Below are positions 14,913-15,560 of a DNA stretch of 15,560 nt, piece by piece. This stretch comes from CAZGTQ01 sp964528575 (lineage in GTDB: Bacteria; Planctomycetota; UBA1135; GCA-002686595): NCBI GenBank assembly GCA_964528575.1, contig CAZGTQ010000157.1, positions 1-15,560 on the forward strand, read 5' to 3'. Position 1 is the first letter of the stretch, and every line of letters starts with the position of its first letter. Position numbers and translations under genes: made by a program. The notes under the pieces were generated by a model. That model saw only the letters and a list, made by a program, of their open reading frames with translations. It had not been told where the DNA came from and ran no database searches.

Positions 14913-15557
14913 TCAGTCGGCGCCCAGGGGCTGCATGCTGCACAGCATCGTGTACACGTCGAAGCGGCGGAGCCCGGTCGTGCCTTGCCATTCCACGCGG
15001 ACCCGCACCGGCAGGATGACGTAGTCGTCGCGGTGGTCGAAGACGTCGACGATCGTGTCGCCGTTCAGGTCGCGCGGCATACCGAGCGGCTCGAACACGT
15101 AGTTCTCGCGCAGCTCCCAGACCGGCTCCGCGCCCTCCGCGGCGACGTTCGCCTCGGGGAACGTGATCGAGCCGCCCAGCCCCTCCGGCGCGCCGGCTGG
15201 AGCGTCGAGGCCCTCGGCCGCGAAGCGACTTCCAGGGGCGGTGCCGGGCCCCGCGGGGTCGTCCGCGGGATCGGCGTTGTAGAGCGCGTAGAGCTCGCCG
15301 AAGCTCTCGTTGCGCATCCCCTCGATGATCCGGCGCGCGGCCTCGGCGGCGCGCAACCGCTCGCGTGCCGCCATCGTCTGACCCGCGTTGGACGAGACGG
15401 TGCTCGAGTAGATCGTGAGCGCGACCAGCATGATGATCATCACGATCATCAGCTCGACCATCGTCGTGCCGGCGCGGGCCGGTGCGGGACGGAGGAGCGG
15501 CGCCAGGCCGCGCGGGGCACGGCCCTCGCGCGGATCGATGCGGTGGAGGGCGACCAT
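14913..15557 (-). CDS. PilV/GspI-like prepilin-type protein, start near window edge
   Basis: A 214-residue protein with a pilin-type segment RAG followed by TTMVELMIVMIIMLVALTIY. The expected cleavage is after Gly30, with Glu at mature position 5. From the only in-window ATG (15557) the leader is 30 residues, long for a prepilin, and the frame is open to the window end, so the true start may be further upstream. Residues 163-174 (DLNGDTIVDVFD) fit the dockerin/EF-hand pattern D-x-N-x-D-x-I-V-D-x-x-D exactly. The following strand VRVRVEWQGTTGLRRFDVYT is typical of the conserved C-terminal beta-sheet. It is the first visible gene of the pilin operon and precedes the PilW-like gene by three bases. 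Confidence 0.85.
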   Translation of the reverse strand: MVALHRIDPREGRAPRGLAPLLRPAPARAGTTMVELMIVMIIMLVALTIYSSTVSSNAGQTMAARERLRAAEAARRIIEGMRNESFGELYALYNADPADDPAGPGTAPGSRFAAEGLDAPAGAPEGLGGSITFPEANVAAEGAEPVWELRENYVFEPLGMPRDLNGDTIVDVFDHRDDYVILPVRVRVEWQGTTGLRRFDVYTMLCSMQPLGAD

Positions 15558-15560
15558 CGA

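Overview
The window is a very G+C-rich bacterial segment: nearly every codon of every convincing gene ends in G or C, so antisense and out-of-frame reading frames stay open almost everywhere. The gene mix suggests a high-G+C Planctomycetota or a similar large-genome environmental bacterium. It comprises a secreted formylglycine sulfatase, a secreted alpha/alpha-toroid protein with carbohydrate-binding-like modules, pilin-like proteins with calcium-loop motifs, a HEAT-repeat protein and a CHASE4 kinase. The taxonomic placement is inference from gene content; no marker gene is present. No rRNA, tRNA, CRISPR array, transposase or integrase was recognised.

Region 1 (1-3681) is a divergent pair. 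A type I sulfatase reads leftward off the window edge. A three-module secreted protein (beta-sandwich, squalene-cyclase-like toroid, discoidin-like C-terminus) reads rightward. Both have N-terminal export signals and probably act outside the cytoplasm.

Region 2 (3682-6770) starts with 321 bases of unusual non-coding DNA. It holds an A+T-richer island, a near-perfect 20-base palindrome, an 11-base C tract between two GAACCAC copies, a terminator-like hairpin and a TTGACG promoter-like element. A doubtful 77-residue membrane-anchored ORF follows, then an Eco57I/PglX-like N6-adenine DNA methyltransferase. That gene carries ten tandem 12-base units (a coding minisatellite) between methyltransferase motifs. 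No nuclease domain and no partner defence gene is visible beside it.

Region 3 (6792-11063, minus strand) is a compact signalling operon. In transcription order it encodes a two-TM HAMP-like protein, a CHASE4 membrane histidine kinase with an atypical H-box, and a soluble REC-HisKA-HATPase-REC hybrid kinase. The last two share an ATGA stop/start overlap. The chain contains two phosphoacceptor histidines and two receiver domains but no DNA-binding output.

Region 4 (11164-15557, minus strand) is a minor-pilin-type operon in the classical order pilV-like, pilW-like, pilX-like. It ends with an exported HEAT-repeat protein where pilY1 sits in classical clusters. All three pilin-like proteins contain aspartate/asparagine loops resembling dockerin or EF-hand calcium sites. 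The operon ends in a strong GC hairpin that overlaps a second, competing hairpin ahead of the signalling operon.

The best candidates for something new are the minisatellite-bearing solitary methyltransferase with its tract-containing upstream region, the HAMP-only/CHASE4/hybrid kinase relay, and the calcium-motif pilin operon with a HEAT protein.
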